From Palauibacter sp022826685 (GTDB lineage: Bacteria; Gemmatimonadota; Gemmatimonadetes; Palauibacterales; Palauibacteraceae): DNA of 64,000 bases. The notes under the pieces are model-generated. The model saw only the letters and a list, made by a program, of their open reading frames with translations. It did not search any database and was not told the origin of the DNA. The stretch lies in NCBI RefSeq assembly GCF_965221685.1, contig NZ_OZ244907.1, one strand, 5' to 3'. Both the position numbers and the translations under genes were made by a program. Of this stretch, positions 52,976-60,885 are shown one piece after another. Numbering within the stretch: the stretch's first letter is position 1; every line of letters begins with the position of its first letter.

Positions 52976-53698
52976 ATGGGAGGCCCGGCGGCCGCCCGCG
53001 GCGTCGGCGCCGTCGTCGTCGCGGCGGGGCAGGGACATCGCTTCGGCGCGTCACGACCCAAACAGTTCGTCGACCTCTGCGGCATGCCGGTTCTCGCCTG
53101 GTCCCTGCGGACGTTCCTGAACCATCCCGGCATCGACCGGGTCGTGGTCGTGCTCTCGCCCTCGCGGGCGGCCTCGCCCCCGGCATGGCTTCCGGACGGG
53201 GTTCTCGTCGTGCCGGGCGGGGTGTTTCGGGCCGATTCCGTGCGCGCCGGCGTCGAGGCGCTGGCGGGGGAGGTCGAAACCGTGCTCGTGCACGATGGGG
53301 CGCGTCCGTTCGTGTCGGGCGCGCTCGTTTCCCGCGTCGTGGAAGGCGCTCGCGCCGGCCCGGTGGTGCCGGTGATCGCCGTGGAGGACACCGTGAAGCG
53401 CGTGGACGAGGGAGGCTGGATCGCTGGAACCGTGCCGCGCGAGCGACTCCGCCGCGTACAGACGCCACAGGGGTTTCCGGCGGCGGTACTGAATCGTACG
53501 CACGCGATCGACGATGCGGGCGCCTGGGAAGCGCAGGACGCCGCCGCCATGACGGACGATGCGCTGCTCTGCGAGACGCTCGGCATCGACGTTGCGACCG
53601 TGGAGGGAGACCCGGTGAACCTGAAGATCACGACGGCGAGCGACCTCTCGCTCGCGCGCGCCATGGTTGAGACCGGGTTGATCGCCGCGGGGAACTAA
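52976..53698 (+). CDS. ispD: 2-C-methyl-D-erythritol 4-phosphate cytidylyltransferase
   Basis: The 240-residue enzyme makes CDP-methylerythritol from MEP and CTP in the non-mevalonate isoprenoid path. VVVAAGQGHRFGASRPKQF is the nucleotide-binding loop with the conserved Arg and Lys; VLVHDGARPFVS, TVPRERLRRVQTPQGF, TDDALLCETLG and VEGDPVNLKITTASDL follow in the family order. ispF is not adjacent. ATG 52976 is chosen; GTG 52970, two codons earlier and overlapping the dnaB stop, is equally possible. It supplies the same pathway as ispA upstream. Confidence 0.95.
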   Translation: MGGPAAARGVGAVVVAAGQGHRFGASRPKQFVDLCGMPVLAWSLRTFLNHPGIDRVVVVLSPSRAASPPAWLPDGVLVVPGGVFRADSVRAGVEALAGEVETVLVHDGARPFVSGALVSRVVEGARAGPVVPVIAVEDTVKRVDEGGWIAGTVPRERLRRVQTPQGFPAAVLNRTHAIDDAGAWEAQDAAAMTDDALLCETLGIDVATVEGDPVNLKITTASDLSLARAMVETGLIAAGN

Positions 53699-53732
53699 TG
53701 TTCATGGAGACAGGGGCGGGAAGGGCATCGAC

Positions 53733-54386
53733 GTGGTGAAGTGGCGCGAGTGGACGGGCGCGTCGGAGGCCGCCGGGCGGGGCCGGGAGCTGGCGACGGA
53801 CCATGAAGCGTTCGACCGGGCGGCGGCGCTGCTCGACGCCGGAGGCGTCGTGGCGCACCCGACCTCGACGGTGTACGGGCTGGGTGGCCGGCCGCTGCCG
53901 CACGTCGACGCGCGGATCGCCGCGATCAAGGGTCGGCCGCCGGGACCGCTGATCCGGCTCGCCGCGAGCCACGATGCGCTCAGCGAGGCGCTGCCCGGGG
54001 CTCGGTGGACGGACGCCGCGCGCCAGCTTGCCGATGCCTTCTGGCCCGGACCGCTCACTCTGGTGCTGGAGGACGGCAGCGACACCGGCGTGGCCGTGCG
54101 CGTCGAACCTCATCCGGTCGTGAGACGCCTCCTCGATCGCGCCGGCGGGCTGCTGACCTCCACCAGCCTGAACGTGACGGGGCGGCCTCCGGCGAAGACG
54201 GGCGGGGAGGTGCGCGCCGTCCTTGCCGAGGTCGGACCCGGGGCGGGACCCGTGGGTTGGCTCGACGCGGGCGATCTCGCCGGCTCGACCCCGTCGACGC
54301 TCGTGCGCGTGACGGGGGACGCCGTCGAGATTCTGCGGGAGGGCGCCGTGCCGACGGCGGATGTTACCCGGACCCTCTCGCCATGA
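53733..54386 (+). CDS. tsaC: L-threonylcarbamoyladenylate synthase (TsaC/Sua5 family)
   Basis: The 217-residue protein catalyses the first step of the t6A tRNA modification from threonine, bicarbonate and ATP. The YrdC domain is visible in LLDAGGVVAHPTSTVYGLGG, IAAIKGRPPGPLIRL, DAFWPGPLTLVLE, LLTSTSLNVTGRPPAKTGG and STPSTLVRVTGDAVEILREG. The length is that of TsaC without a Sua5 C-terminal extension. GTG 53733 has AAGGG seven bases upstream. The phosphatase gene starts in its stop codon. Confidence 0.93.
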   Translation: MVKWREWTGASEAAGRGRELATDHEAFDRAAALLDAGGVVAHPTSTVYGLGGRPLPHVDARIAAIKGRPPGPLIRLAASHDALSEALPGARWTDAARQLADAFWPGPLTLVLEDGSDTGVAVRVEPHPVVRRLLDRAGGLLTSTSLNVTGRPPAKTGGEVRAVLAEVGPGAGPVGWLDAGDLAGSTPSTLVRVTGDAVEILREGAVPTADVTRTLSP

Positions 54387-54871
54387 ACCTCCTCTTCGTC
54401 TGCACCGGAAACATATGCCGCAGTCCGTTGGCCGAAGTGATTGCGCGGGCGGAGGCCGACGCACGGGGTTGGGCGGAGGTCTCCTGCGCATCGGCGGGCA
54501 CCTTCGCGTTTCCCGGCCAGCCGGCCTCGGGTCCCGGGATCGCGGTCGCCGCCGCTCACGGGCTCGACCTCGCGGGACACCTTTCCCGGGAACTCTCGCT
54601 CGAACTGCTCGAATGGGCGGATGTGATCATCGGCATGGAGGCGTCGCATGCCCAGGCGGCGGCGCGCCTGGCTCCGGATGTGGCGGTTCACGTCATGACG
54701 GATTTCTTGCCCGCGGGTCACGAACGGAGCGCGGGCGGGGTCCCCGATCCGTACGGCGGCGATCTCGAGACGTACGAGGCGACGCGGGCGTTGCTGACGC
54801 AGGCCATGCGGGGGTTCTTCGACGCGCTCGATGAAGACGAACGGGGAGGACGCGAAGGGTCGGGGTCGTGA
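54383..54871 (+). CDS. Low-molecular-weight protein tyrosine phosphatase
   Basis: The 162-residue cytosolic phosphatase has the P-loop VCTGNICRSPLAE at the N-terminus (Cys7, Arg13, Ser14) and the general acid loop in VPDPYGG. The residue at position 11 is Ile, as in tyrosine-specific members; YwlE-type arginine phosphatases have Thr there, so phosphotyrosine is more likely. The gene overlaps tsaC by ATGA; a Sua5-phosphatase pair is common in bacteria. The aroE start overlaps its end. Confidence 0.9.
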   Translation: MNLLFVCTGNICRSPLAEVIARAEADARGWAEVSCASAGTFAFPGQPASGPGIAVAAAHGLDLAGHLSRELSLELLEWADVIIGMEASHAQAAARLAPDVAVHVMTDFLPAGHERSAGGVPDPYGGDLETYEATRALLTQAMRGFFDALDEDERGGREGSGS

Positions 54872-55755
54872 CGCTCCGCTTCGCGCTCCTTGGGGATCCC
54901 GTGCGGCACTCGATCTCGCCCGCGATGCACCGGGCGGCCTTCGACGTCCTCGCACTCGACGCGGAATACACCGCTCGGCGGACCGCGCCCGACGAGGTCG
55001 GACCGATCATGCGGAGCGCGGACCTGGCGGGCGGAAACGTGACGCTCCCGCACAAGCTCAGGGCGGCGCGGGCGCTCGCCCGACCGAGCGCGGCGGTCCG
55101 GGCGACCGGGGCGTGCAACTGCTGGTGGCGACGACCGGATGGCGAACTCGCGGGCGACAACACCGACGTCGGCGGGCTCCGCACCGCCCTTTCCCGCTTC
55201 GGCTTCCGGCCGCGGGGCGCGCGCGTGCTCCTCCTGGGCGCCGGGGGCGCGGCCCGCGCAGCGGTCCACGGGCTGCTCGAAGGCGGGGCGTCATCCGTCG
55301 AGGTCCTCAACCGGACGCCGGCGCGGGCACGCGCCCTGCGCGACCGGGCGCTGGCCCACGCGACCGACGCCGACCGTGCGGCCGACGCGGTGCGCGTGGT
55401 CGCCGCGCCGCACGCCGGTGCCACGTACGATCTCGTGCTGAATTCCACGAGCCTCGGACTCTCTTCCGGGGATCCACTCCCCCTCGAGCTGGTTCGGAAC
55501 GCGGTCGGCGCGCGGTTCGGCGCCGCCTTCGACATGGTCTACGCGGCGGGAGAAACGGCGTGGGTTCGACACGCGCGTGTGCTCGGAATCCGGGCCGTGG
55601 GCGGACTCGACATGCTCGTGGGCCAGGCGGCGCTCTCGCTCGAGCGGTGGTTCCCCGGCCGCGCGGCCCCGTTCGAAGTGATGCGGGAGGCGGCCGTGGC
55701 TGAACTCCGGAGTCGTCCGGAGCCGGAACCCGCGGACGGATCGAGCGCCGCGTGA
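54868..55755 (+). CDS. aroE: Shikimate dehydrogenase
   Basis: The 295-residue enzyme reduces 3-dehydroshikimate to shikimate with NADPH. FALLGDPVRHSISPAMHRAAF holds the shikimate-binding serines, NVTLPHKLRA the catalytic Lys and DNTDVGGLRTALSRF the catalytic Asp. The NADP-binding loop is LLLGAGGAARAAVHGLL followed by EVLNRTPARARAL, whose Arg fits NADPH. Start GTG 54868 overlaps the phosphatase stop and the end overlaps comF. Confidence 0.94.
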   Translation: MTLRFALLGDPVRHSISPAMHRAAFDVLALDAEYTARRTAPDEVGPIMRSADLAGGNVTLPHKLRAARALARPSAAVRATGACNCWWRRPDGELAGDNTDVGGLRTALSRFGFRPRGARVLLLGAGGAARAAVHGLLEGGASSVEVLNRTPARARALRDRALAHATDADRAADAVRVVAAPHAGATYDLVLNSTSLGLSSGDPLPLELVRNAVGARFGAAFDMVYAAGETAWVRHARVLGIRAVGGLDMLVGQAALSLERWFPGRAAPFEVMREAAVAELRSRPEPEPADGSSAA

Positions 55756-56564
55756 GGGCCGTGGCGTGCGCCGGCCGGCTCCGTCTCGTGGGCCGAGCGG
55801 CCGCCGCGGCCTTCGACGCGCTCGTGCCCGCGGCATGTGTGGGGTGCCGCCGCGGCGTCGCTCCCGATGGCCCGCCGCTGTGCGGCCTGTGCCGGTCGCG
55901 ACTTCCCCGGCTCGCGAGTCCCCGCTGTCCTCGCTGCGCTCAGCCGCTCGGCAACATCGCCGCGGCGGCCGGGGAGCTGGTGCCGTGCGGCACGTGCGAG
56001 GAGTGGCCCGACGTCCTGGTGGCGGCCGACGCGCCCTTCGTTTTCGAAGGCCTCGCCGCCCGGACGGTGCACGCCCTGAAGTACGACCGCTGGCGCGCTC
56101 TCGCCCCGTGGATGGCCGCGCGCATGGCTCCCGGCGCCGCGGCGATAGCCTCCCGGATCGGCGAGGGCGCGCCCTGGCTGGTACCGGTCCCGCTCACGCC
56201 CGCCCGGCAGCGGGAACGGGGATTCAACCAGGCCACGGAACTTGCCCGCGTGCTGGCCGACCTCGGCGTCGGGCCGCTGGGGCCGTTCCTCGATCGCCGT
56301 CCCGGCGGCGGTCGTCAGGCGGGCGTCCGCGGGGCTCTGCGCCAAGCGAACGTACAGGGCCGTTTCCGGTTGCGCGCCGGCCTCCCGGGCGAGCGCGGGA
56401 GCGCCATGATCGTCGATGACGTGCTCACGACCGGAGCCACCGCGATCGCCTGCGCCGAGACGCTGGCCGAGGCTGGATTCCGCAGCGTGGCCACCGTTAG
56501 TTTTGCGCGCACCTTGCGTCCCTTGGACGGGGACGAATCGCCGACCGGGGCACGTCGCCCCTAG
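55752..56564 (+). CDS. comF: ComF family protein (phosphoribosyltransferase-like)
   Basis: The 270-residue protein has an N-terminal zinc ribbon built from four CxxC pairs (CVGCRRG, CGLCRSRL, CPRCAQPL and CGTCEEW) and a C-terminal type I phosphoribosyltransferase domain with PVPLTPARQRERGFNQA and the PRPP loop MIVDDVLTTGAT. ComF relatives take part in DNA uptake and DNA processing. No other competence genes are in the window, so natural transformation is not proven. It overlaps aroE by GTGA. Confidence 0.9.
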   Translation: MRAVACAGRLRLVGRAAAAAFDALVPAACVGCRRGVAPDGPPLCGLCRSRLPRLASPRCPRCAQPLGNIAAAAGELVPCGTCEEWPDVLVAADAPFVFEGLAARTVHALKYDRWRALAPWMAARMAPGAAAIASRIGEGAPWLVPVPLTPARQRERGFNQATELARVLADLGVGPLGPFLDRRPGGGRQAGVRGALRQANVQGRFRLRAGLPGERGSAMIVDDVLTTGATAIACAETLAEAGFRSVATVSFARTLRPLDGDESPTGARRP

Positions 56565-56588
56565 CCAGTTCTCCCGAGAGGAATCCGA

Positions 56589-57617
56589 ATGAGTGTGAGG
56601 GTTGCCATCAACGGTTTCGGCCGCATCGGCCGGAACATCCTCCGCGCGGCGCTTCAGGACCCGCGCGGGGACCTTGATTTCGTCGCGATCAACGATCTCA
56701 CGGATGCGGCGACGCTCGCCCATCTGTTCAAATACGACTCCGTGCACGGGCGCTTTCCCGGCGACGTGCGCGTGGACGGCGGAGAACTCGTCGTGGGAGA
56801 GGAACGCGTGCGCGTGTTCTCCGAACGCGACCCGGCCGACCTCCCGTGGGCGGAACTCGACGTCGACATCGTGATCGAATCCACGGGCATCTTCCGCAAG
56901 CGGGAGGACGCGACCCGGCACCTGCGGGCCGGTGCGAAGAAAGTCCTCATCTCCGCGCCCGGCATCGAGCCGGACATCACCCTCGTCCTCGGGGTGAACG
57001 CGGACGAATACGACCCGGCGAAGCACGACGTGATCTCGAACGCGAGCTGCACGACCAACTGCATCGCTCCGGTCGTGAAGGTCCTGCTGGACCGCTTCGG
57101 GTTCGAGCGCGGCCTGATGACGACGGTCCACGCGTACACGAACGGGCAGCAGCTCCTCGACCTCCCGCACAAGGATCTGCGGCGCGCCCGAGCCGCCGCG
57201 GTCTCGATCATCCCCACGACGACGGGCGCGGCGAAGGCCGTGGGTCTCGTTCTCCCGCAGGTGAAGGGGAGGCTCGACGGGATGGCGATGCGCGTTCCGA
57301 CGCCCGACGTGTCGATCGTGGACCTCGTGGCGACCGTGTCGCGGGAGACGTCGGCGGGCGAGATCAACGCCGCCTTTCGCGAGGCGGCGGAGGGGCCGCT
57401 CGACGGCGTACTCGAATACACCGAGGAACCGCTCGTATCCATCGACTTCACGGGACACCCGGCGAGCGCGATCATCGACGCGCAATCGACGTCGGTCATG
57501 GACGGCACGCTCGTGAAGGTCATCTCGTGGTACGACAACGAGTGGGGGTATTCGAATCGCCTCGTCGACCTGGCGAGTTTTGTCGGAGAGCGTCTGCCCG
57601 CCGCTGTCGGGGCCTGA
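56589..57617 (+). CDS. gap: Glyceraldehyde-3-phosphate dehydrogenase
   Basis: The 342-residue glycolytic enzyme oxidises glyceraldehyde-3-phosphate to 1,3-bisphosphoglycerate. VAINGFGRIGRNILRAAL is the NAD-binding start and AINDLTDAATLAHLFKYDS follows. The catalytic Cys154 is in SNASCTTNCIAP, and TVHAYTNGQQLLD and SWYDNEWGYSNRL complete the pattern. GAGAGGA lies before ATG 56589. Gene order gap-pgk-tpiA-secG is a classic glycolytic cluster. Confidence 0.97.
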   Translation: MSVRVAINGFGRIGRNILRAALQDPRGDLDFVAINDLTDAATLAHLFKYDSVHGRFPGDVRVDGGELVVGEERVRVFSERDPADLPWAELDVDIVIESTGIFRKREDATRHLRAGAKKVLISAPGIEPDITLVLGVNADEYDPAKHDVISNASCTTNCIAPVVKVLLDRFGFERGLMTTVHAYTNGQQLLDLPHKDLRRARAAAVSIIPTTTGAAKAVGLVLPQVKGRLDGMAMRVPTPDVSIVDLVATVSRETSAGEINAAFREAAEGPLDGVLEYTEEPLVSIDFTGHPASAIIDAQSTSVMDGTLVKVISWYDNEWGYSNRLVDLASFVGERLPAAVGA

Positions 57618-57637
57618 ACGGCCCGGCCCGTCCCTTC

Positions 57638-58834
57638 GTGACCCGAACGCTGCGCGACCTCCCGGCCGGACTGGCCGGGAAGCGGGGACTCGTGCGGGTG
57701 GACTACAACGTGCCGCTCGACGCCGGGCAGGTCGCGGATGCGACGCGGATCGAAGCCTCGCTGCCGACGCTCCGGTGGTTGCTGCGGCGTGACGTCCGGC
57801 CGGTGCTGCTCTCTCACCTGGGCCGACCGGGCGGGCAGCCGAACCCCGCGTTGTCGCTCGCGCCCGTGGCCTCGGCGCTCGCCGGCCTCCTCGAAGCCGA
57901 AGTCCTCTTCTCGGCGCCGTGCGACGGAGAGGAAGCGCTCCGCGCCAGCCGCGAACTGGGGACCGCGCAGGTGCTTCTCGCGGAGAACACGCGCTTCCTG
58001 CCCGGGGAGACGGCGAACGACGACGCCCTCGCCGGCCGGCTCGCCCGGCTCGGCGACTTCTTCGTCAACGACGCGTTCGGCACGCTGCACCGCGCGCACG
58101 CCTCGACGACGGGCGTGCCCGCGCTCCTGAGCCCTTCCGCCGCGGGGTTGCTCGTCGAGCGCGAACTCGAGGCGCTGGGCGCGCTCGACCGCCCGGGCCG
58201 TCCCTTCATCGTCGCCTTCGGGGGCGCCAAGATCGGCGACAAGATCGAACTCATGCGCCGCTTCGTGGAACGGGCCGACCTGATCCTCGTGGGCGGCGCC
58301 ATGGCGAACACCTTCCTGCGGGCGCACGGCGTCGAGACGGGAAGCTCGCTCGTCGAGGAGGAGGCGCTCGACCTCGCCCGGTCGATCCTGGCCGCCGGAA
58401 GGGAGCGGATCCGCCTGCCGACGGACGTGATGGTCCTCGACCGGTCGGGTGGGGAGGGGGAGCGCGTGGAGAGCGTCGGAGTCGGCGCGATCGAGCCGGA
58501 GATGGCCGCCCTGGACATCGGGCCCGAGTCCCGCGCCCGCTACGCCGAGGCGTTGCGCGGGTGCGGCGCATTCTTCTGGAACGGTCCCATGGGCCTGTTC
58601 GAGGATCCACGGTTCGCGGCGGGCACCTTCGCCATCGCCGAGGCCGCCGCGGAGGCGACGGCGGCGGGCGGGTTCACGGTCATCGGGGGCGGCGACTCCG
58701 CGGCCGCCGTTCGCCAGGCCGGGCTTCGCGACCGCGTATCGCACGTCTGCACCGGCGGCGGCGCGGCACTCGAGTACCTGTCGAGCGGGCGTCTGCCCGG
58801 ACTCGACGTTCTCGCCGAAAGGAGACGTTCGTGA
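57638..58834 (+). CDS. pgk: Phosphoglycerate kinase
   Basis: The 398-residue kinase makes ATP and 3-phosphoglycerate. VRVDYNVPLDAGQVADATRI, LLSHLGRPGGQP, AFGGAKIGDKIELM, AFFWNGPMGLFEDPRFAAG and VIGGGDSAAAV occur in family order; the usual DFNVP is DYNVP. GTG 57638 lies 20 bases after gap; the longer frame is inside gap. tpiA starts in its stop codon. Confidence 0.96.
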   Translation: MTRTLRDLPAGLAGKRGLVRVDYNVPLDAGQVADATRIEASLPTLRWLLRRDVRPVLLSHLGRPGGQPNPALSLAPVASALAGLLEAEVLFSAPCDGEEALRASRELGTAQVLLAENTRFLPGETANDDALAGRLARLGDFFVNDAFGTLHRAHASTTGVPALLSPSAAGLLVERELEALGALDRPGRPFIVAFGGAKIGDKIELMRRFVERADLILVGGAMANTFLRAHGVETGSSLVEEEALDLARSILAAGRERIRLPTDVMVLDRSGGEGERVESVGVGAIEPEMAALDIGPESRARYAEALRGCGAFFWNGPMGLFEDPRFAAGTFAIAEAAAEATAAGGFTVIGGGDSAAAVRQAGLRDRVSHVCTGGGAALEYLSSGRLPGLDVLAERRRS

Positions 58835-59595
58835 GTCAGCCGCGTATCCCCGTGTTCGCCGCGAACTGGAAGATGTCCCACGGCCCCGCCGAGACCGGGG
58901 CGTTCGTGGAGCGGTTCACGGCGCGCCACAGCCGCCGCAGCGACACGACCGTGGTCATATTCCCCCCCGCTATCAGTCTGGCGGCCTTCGCCGCGGCGGC
59001 CTCGGACCGCCCGGACCTCGAGTTCGGCGTGCAGGACGTGCACACCGAACTCGAGGGCGCGCACACGAGCGGAATCTCGGCGGCCATGGTCCCGGCGACC
59101 GGCGCCACCTGGGCGCTGGCGGGCCACTCGGAACGCCGGCGGGAGTTCGGCGATACCGATGCGGACGTGGGACGCAAACTCGTCCGCATTCTGGAGGCCG
59201 GACTCCGTCCCGTTCTGTGCGTGGGCGAAACCCTCGAGGAGCGGGAATCCGGACGGCTTGCGACGGTGCTCGAGACCCAGATCAGGGAAGCGGTCCGCCC
59301 TCTCGACCGCGAGAGCCGAGCCGACCTCGTCTACGCCTACGAGCCCGTGTGGGCGATCGGCACCGGCCGCACGGCGAGTCCCGCCGACGCCGCCGAGGCC
59401 CACGCCATCGTGCGCGAGCAGTTGGCGCGTGCCGAGGGCTGCGATGCCGAGCGGGCGGCGATCCTCTACGGCGGGAGCGTGAAGCCGGCCAATATCGAGA
59501 CGCTCCTCTCGGCCCCCGGCGTGGACGGCGTGCTCGTGGGCGGCGCGAGTCTCGACCCCGACAGCTGGGCCGCGATCTGCGCGGCGGGGGGGTAA
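58831..59595 (+). CDS. tpiA: Triosephosphate isomerase
   Basis: The 254-residue TIM-barrel enzyme interconverts dihydroxyacetone phosphate and glyceraldehyde-3-phosphate. The catalytic Lys is in FAANWKMSHG, the His in LAGHSERRREFG and the Glu in YAYEPVWAIGTGRTASP; ILYGGSVKPAN binds phosphate. GTG 58831 overlaps the pgk stop and has AAAGGAGA five bases upstream. It ends the glycolytic cluster; secG follows 63 bases later. Confidence 0.96.
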   Translation: MSQPRIPVFAANWKMSHGPAETGAFVERFTARHSRRSDTTVVIFPPAISLAAFAAAASDRPDLEFGVQDVHTELEGAHTSGISAAMVPATGATWALAGHSERRREFGDTDADVGRKLVRILEAGLRPVLCVGETLEERESGRLATVLETQIREAVRPLDRESRADLVYAYEPVWAIGTGRTASPADAAEAHAIVREQLARAEGCDAERAAILYGGSVKPANIETLLSAPGVDGVLVGGASLDPDSWAAICAAGG

Positions 59596-59658
59596 ACTGG
59601 CCCCGTCCCGCCGGCCGCTCTACCTTAATTCGCCGATCCAACCAATAGCGGGTAGACG

Positions 59659-60117
59659 ATGTTCACGTTCCTGATCGTATTGATATCGCTGATCGCGCTC
59701 GTGCTGTGCGTGATGATCCTCCTCCAGTCCGCGAAGGGCGGCGGGCTCGCCGCGTCCTTCGGCGGCGCCTCGTCCTCGACGGACTCCTTCATGGGAGGTC
59801 GCCAGGCGGCCAACGCGCTCACGAAGATGAGCTGGTACGGCGGGGGGAGTTTCCTCTTCCTCGCGCTCGTGCTGACCGTGCTCTCCGCCCGTCCGGATAC
59901 GGCGCCGGAATCGATTCTGCGTCAGGGACTTCCCGGTCAGCAGAGTCTCCCCGAAGCGCCGGCTTCGTTGCTGGAGGCGCCGCCCGACCTCGGAGAAGGC
60001 GCGGCCCCGTCCGACGATGCGGCCGCACCCGGATCGGAGGAGGGCGCTGCCGTTCCCGACGGGACGGAGGGCGGGGAAGGGGATCCCGGTTCCGGGAGCG
60101 GGAACCCCGGCTCGTAG
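59659..60117 (+). CDS. secG: Preprotein translocase subunit SecG with a long acidic tail
   Basis: The 152-residue inner-membrane protein belongs to SecYEG. The two family transmembrane segments are FLIVLISLIALVLCVMILLQ and a second around residues 63-80, linked by the conserved QSAKGGGLAASFGGASSS-like loop. After residue 85 there is a 65-residue tail rich in Pro, Gly, Asp and Glu, far longer than in typical 75-110-residue SecG. The last codons and stop lie in a 19-base tandem duplication. Confidence 0.9.
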   Translation: MFTFLIVLISLIALVLCVMILLQSAKGGGLAASFGGASSSTDSFMGGRQAANALTKMSWYGGGSFLFLALVLTVLSARPDTAPESILRQGLPGQQSLPEAPASLLEAPPDLGEGAAPSDDAAAPGSEEGAAVPDGTEGGEGDPGSGSGNPGS

Positions 60118-60138
60118 CCGGAACCCCGATTTGTAGCC
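60101..60138 (+). repeat. 19-base tandem duplication across the secG stop codon
   Basis: Copy one (60101-60119, GGAACCCCGGCTCGTAGCC) and copy two (60120-60138, GGAACCCCGATTTGTAGCC) agree at 16 of 19 bases. Copy one contains the real TAG stop; copy two carries a second TAG out of use. It marks a local duplication at the convergent secG-rnhA junction. Confidence 0.8.
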
Positions 60139-60142
60139 CGTC

Positions 60143-60793
60143 TCAGTCCCCGGCGGCCCTCTCGGGAGCGGGCGGCCGAGGGTCCTCCGTGAACGCGTCG
60201 CTCGGCAGATCCAGGAACTCGACGAACTTCTCCCTCTCCTGCGCCGCCGCGAGCCAGCTCTCGAACCCGGACGGGACCAGTCCGTCGCTCCCGCGCCGCT
60301 CCCGCGCCGCCGTCACCGCGAGGTGATCCGCGTAGGAGTTCTTCACGTCGTCGGCGTGTCCCCGGGTCCAGCGCCACTCGACGCGATGCCGCGCCGCGAC
60401 CCGCACGAGTTCCCGCCACAGGTCGAGGTTCTCGATCGGCCCGCCCTTCCGCCGCCAGCCGCGCCGGGCCCAGCCGTGGACCCACTCCTTCATCCCGCGG
60501 ACGAGATACTGGCTGTCGCTCGTGAAGACGACGCGACACGCCCGCCGCAGGGCGCCCAGCCCGACGATGCCGGAGGTGATCGCCATCCGGTTGTTCGTCG
60601 TGTCCGGATCGAAGTGGGCGAAGTCCCGCCGGTACCAGCCGCCGCGCTCGTCGAACCGTTCGATGAGACCCGCGGCCGCCCCCGGGTTCCTGCGATTCTC
60701 GAACTGGTTGCCGAGGCAGGACTCGTCGGCGAAGATATGAACGAGCGGAGCATCGGTCCCGCACTCCCGCCCGGATCCGGAGTCGGTGGTCAA
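60143..60793 (-). CDS. rnhA: Ribonuclease HI-family protein
   Basis: The 216-residue protein degrades RNA of RNA-DNA hybrids. The fold starts at VHIFADESCLGNQFENRRNP, with the metal Asp in the FADES position where classic enzymes have YTDGS. The second acidic residue lies in the TTNNRMAITSGIVGLGAL region, where the usual Glu of NNxMEL is replaced by Ile/Thr-like sequence; VVFTSDSQYLVRGMKEWV has the third Asp, and WTRGHADDVKNSYADHLA the His and last Asp. About 60 extra residues follow the core. TTG 60793 has GGGAGG four bases upstream; the longer ATG frame reaches into the carA start region. Confidence 0.85.
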   Translation of the reverse strand: MTTDSGSGRECGTDAPLVHIFADESCLGNQFENRRNPGAAAGLIERFDERGGWYRRDFAHFDPDTTNNRMAITSGIVGLGALRRACRVVFTSDSQYLVRGMKEWVHGWARRGWRRKGGPIENLDLWRELVRVAARHRVEWRWTRGHADDVKNSYADHLAVTAARERRGSDGLVPSGFESWLAAAQEREKFVEFLDLPSDAFTEDPRPPAPERAAGD

Positions 60794-60885
60794 CGCGCCT
60801 CCCGGGGCTTGGGTTCGCCGGGCACGCGGGCCGCGAGCCGACGCCCGGGTCCCCGCACCTTCAACCGCCACATTGGACGCGCCAC

